DNA from: Spongiibacteraceae bacterium
GTDB lineage: Bacteria > Pseudomonadota > Gammaproteobacteria > Pseudomonadales > PIVM01
Length of the DNA stretch: 7,735 bases
Direction of reading: 5' to 3'
Assembly: GCA_030618505.1 (NCBI GenBank)
Contig: JAUXDF010000139.1
Span: 1-7,735 of the forward strand
This document shows positions 6,750 to 7,735 of the stretch, in pieces. Both the position numbers and the translations under genes were made by a program. Within the stretch, counting starts at the first letter, position 1. Each line of letters begins with the position of its first letter. The notes under the pieces were generated by a model. That model saw only the letters and a program-made list of their open reading frames with translations, had not been told where the DNA came from and made no database searches.

Positions 6750-7735
6750 ATGCCCAAACAAACATCCACATTTGATCTTACAGCCAAGGCTTTCCTTGCG
6801 GCCATTGCTTTAAGTTTTTTCTTCAGCTGGTATCTAATCCCTGATATTGATACTCCGCTATTCAAATCAAACACTACACAAGAGACGATTGAAAAGCCCA
6901 GTGCCGAGGCCAACTATCAATCCACTTTTGCCTCTAATGGCAGTACTGCCCTGGTACACGCATCCTCTTCGGTTGAACTGGCGAATGGCGACATAATGGC
7001 AGTCTGGTTTGCCGGTAGTCGAGAAGGAGGCAGAGATGTCACTATCGATAGCGCCGTCTATGACCCTAAGAACATGAGCTGGGGAAACAGGCAAACCCTC
7101 GCAACCCCTTGGGATACGCAACACCAACTCCAGCGTTATGTTCGCAAACTCGGCAACCCGGTTATCACCCGCGATGTGGAAGGACGTTTATGGTTATTTT
7201 ACGTCAGCGTCTCCTTTGGTGGCTGGGCGGCCAGCAGCATCAATTTCACCACCTCCGATGATATGGGTGAGAGCTGGCAATCTGCTCAGCGCCTAATCGT
7301 TACGCCATTTTTTAACCTCAGCACATTGGTACGAGGTATCCCCTACAATTACCAGGATGGTTCGATCGCTTTACCTGTTTACCATGAATTGGCGGGAAAG
7401 TTTGGCGAACTGCTACGAATATCCCCCGAGGGCAAGGTGCTCGATAAACAACGCCTGGCAACGGGACGTCAGTCACTGCAACCGATTATCTTTCCCCTTG
7501 GCGAAAAAACTGCAAGAGTGTTAATGCGCTATTCCGGAAAGTCTTCACCCAATCGTGCCTTGGCTGTGTATACCGATGATGCTGGTGAGCACTGGTCAGA
7601 ACCGAAAAAGAGCGACATTGAGAACCCCAATTCAGCCTTGACGGGTGTAGTGCTGGAAGACGGTAAACTGTTGGTGGTTGCCAACGATACTGAAGACTAC
7701 AGGGATAGACTGTCCCTGTTGCTATCAGAGGATCA
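6750..7735 (+). CDS. Sialidase-like (BNR/Asp-box) exported or membrane-anchored protein, 5' part
   Basis: An ATG at 6750 opens a frame without a stop to the last base, giving 328 residues; the C-terminus lies beyond the window. Residues about 9-31 (AKAFLAAIALSFFFSWYLIP at the core) form a hydrophobic segment with no obvious signal-peptidase site, so the protein is either secreted or anchored with its body in the periplasm. The body resembles the BNR_2 sialidase-like family (PF13088): HASSSVELANGDIMAVWFAG with REGGRD (70-96), GNPVITRD (135-142), and two Asp-boxes of the form S/T-x-D-x-G-x-x-W at 169-176 and 275-282. These boxes mark blades of a six-bladed beta-propeller. The classical sialidase FRIP motif is not visible, so true sialic acid cleavage is uncertain; another glycan or only binding is possible. 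The fold is well supported, the substrate is not. Confidence 0.85.
   Translation, partial: MPKQTSTFDLTAKAFLAAIALSFFFSWYLIPDIDTPLFKSNTTQETIEKPSAEANYQSTFASNGSTALVHASSSVELANGDIMAVWFAGSREGGRDVTIDSAVYDPKNMSWGNRQTLATPWDTQHQLQRYVRKLGNPVITRDVEGRLWLFYVSVSFGGWAASSINFTTSDDMGESWQSAQRLIVTPFFNLSTLVRGIPYNYQDGSIALPVYHELAGKFGELLRISPEGKVLDKQRLATGRQSLQPIIFPLGEKTARVLMRYSGKSSPNRALAVYTDDAGEHWSEPKKSDIENPNSALTGVVLEDGKLLVVANDTEDYRDRLSLLLSED

Noticed and set aside
6867..7127. Reverse-strand frame of 86 codons
   Set aside because: It is antisense to the sialidase-like gene, whose + strand frame shows family motifs through the same region; the reverse product shows no domain.

Overview
The window looks like ordinary chromosome from a Gammaproteobacterium, probably a free-living marine or environmental one. 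I infer this from close resemblance to the Escherichia coli Yej transporter and RlmG proteins as I remember them, the moderate GC content, and the mix of genes. No database search was possible. All supported genes lie on the + strand.

Region 1 (1-4240) is a yejABEF-type ABC importer operon for oligopeptides or peptide-like compounds. It holds the 3' end of the periplasmic binding protein gene (yejA, cut by the window start), two inner-membrane permeases (yejB, yejE) and a double ATPase (yejF). The genes are separated by one base, overlap by four bases, and are separated by one base, so they are almost certainly one transcript with coupled translation. YejA-type proteins capture the peptide in the periplasm, YejB and YejE form the channel, and YejF powers it with two nucleotide-binding domains in one chain.

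Region 2 (4262-5308) is an AraC-family regulator, 21 bases after yejF on the same strand. It may be the last gene of the operon. Its ligand and targets cannot be read from the sequence.

Region 3 (5309-5511) is non-coding. It carries a compact 57-bp GC-rich palindrome made of two nested hairpins, REP- or MITE-like in form, and a possible promoter for the next gene.

Region 4 (5512-6654) is rlmG, a 23S rRNA guanine methyltransferase with a GTG start. A 95-base spacer follows it.

Region 5 (6750 to the window end) is the 5' part of a membrane-anchored or secreted sialidase-like protein with two Asp-boxes. It stays open to the last base.

I did not find a convincing new biological system. The items most worth a second look are the nested palindrome, the regulator attached to the yej operon, and the sialidase-like protein of unknown substrate.
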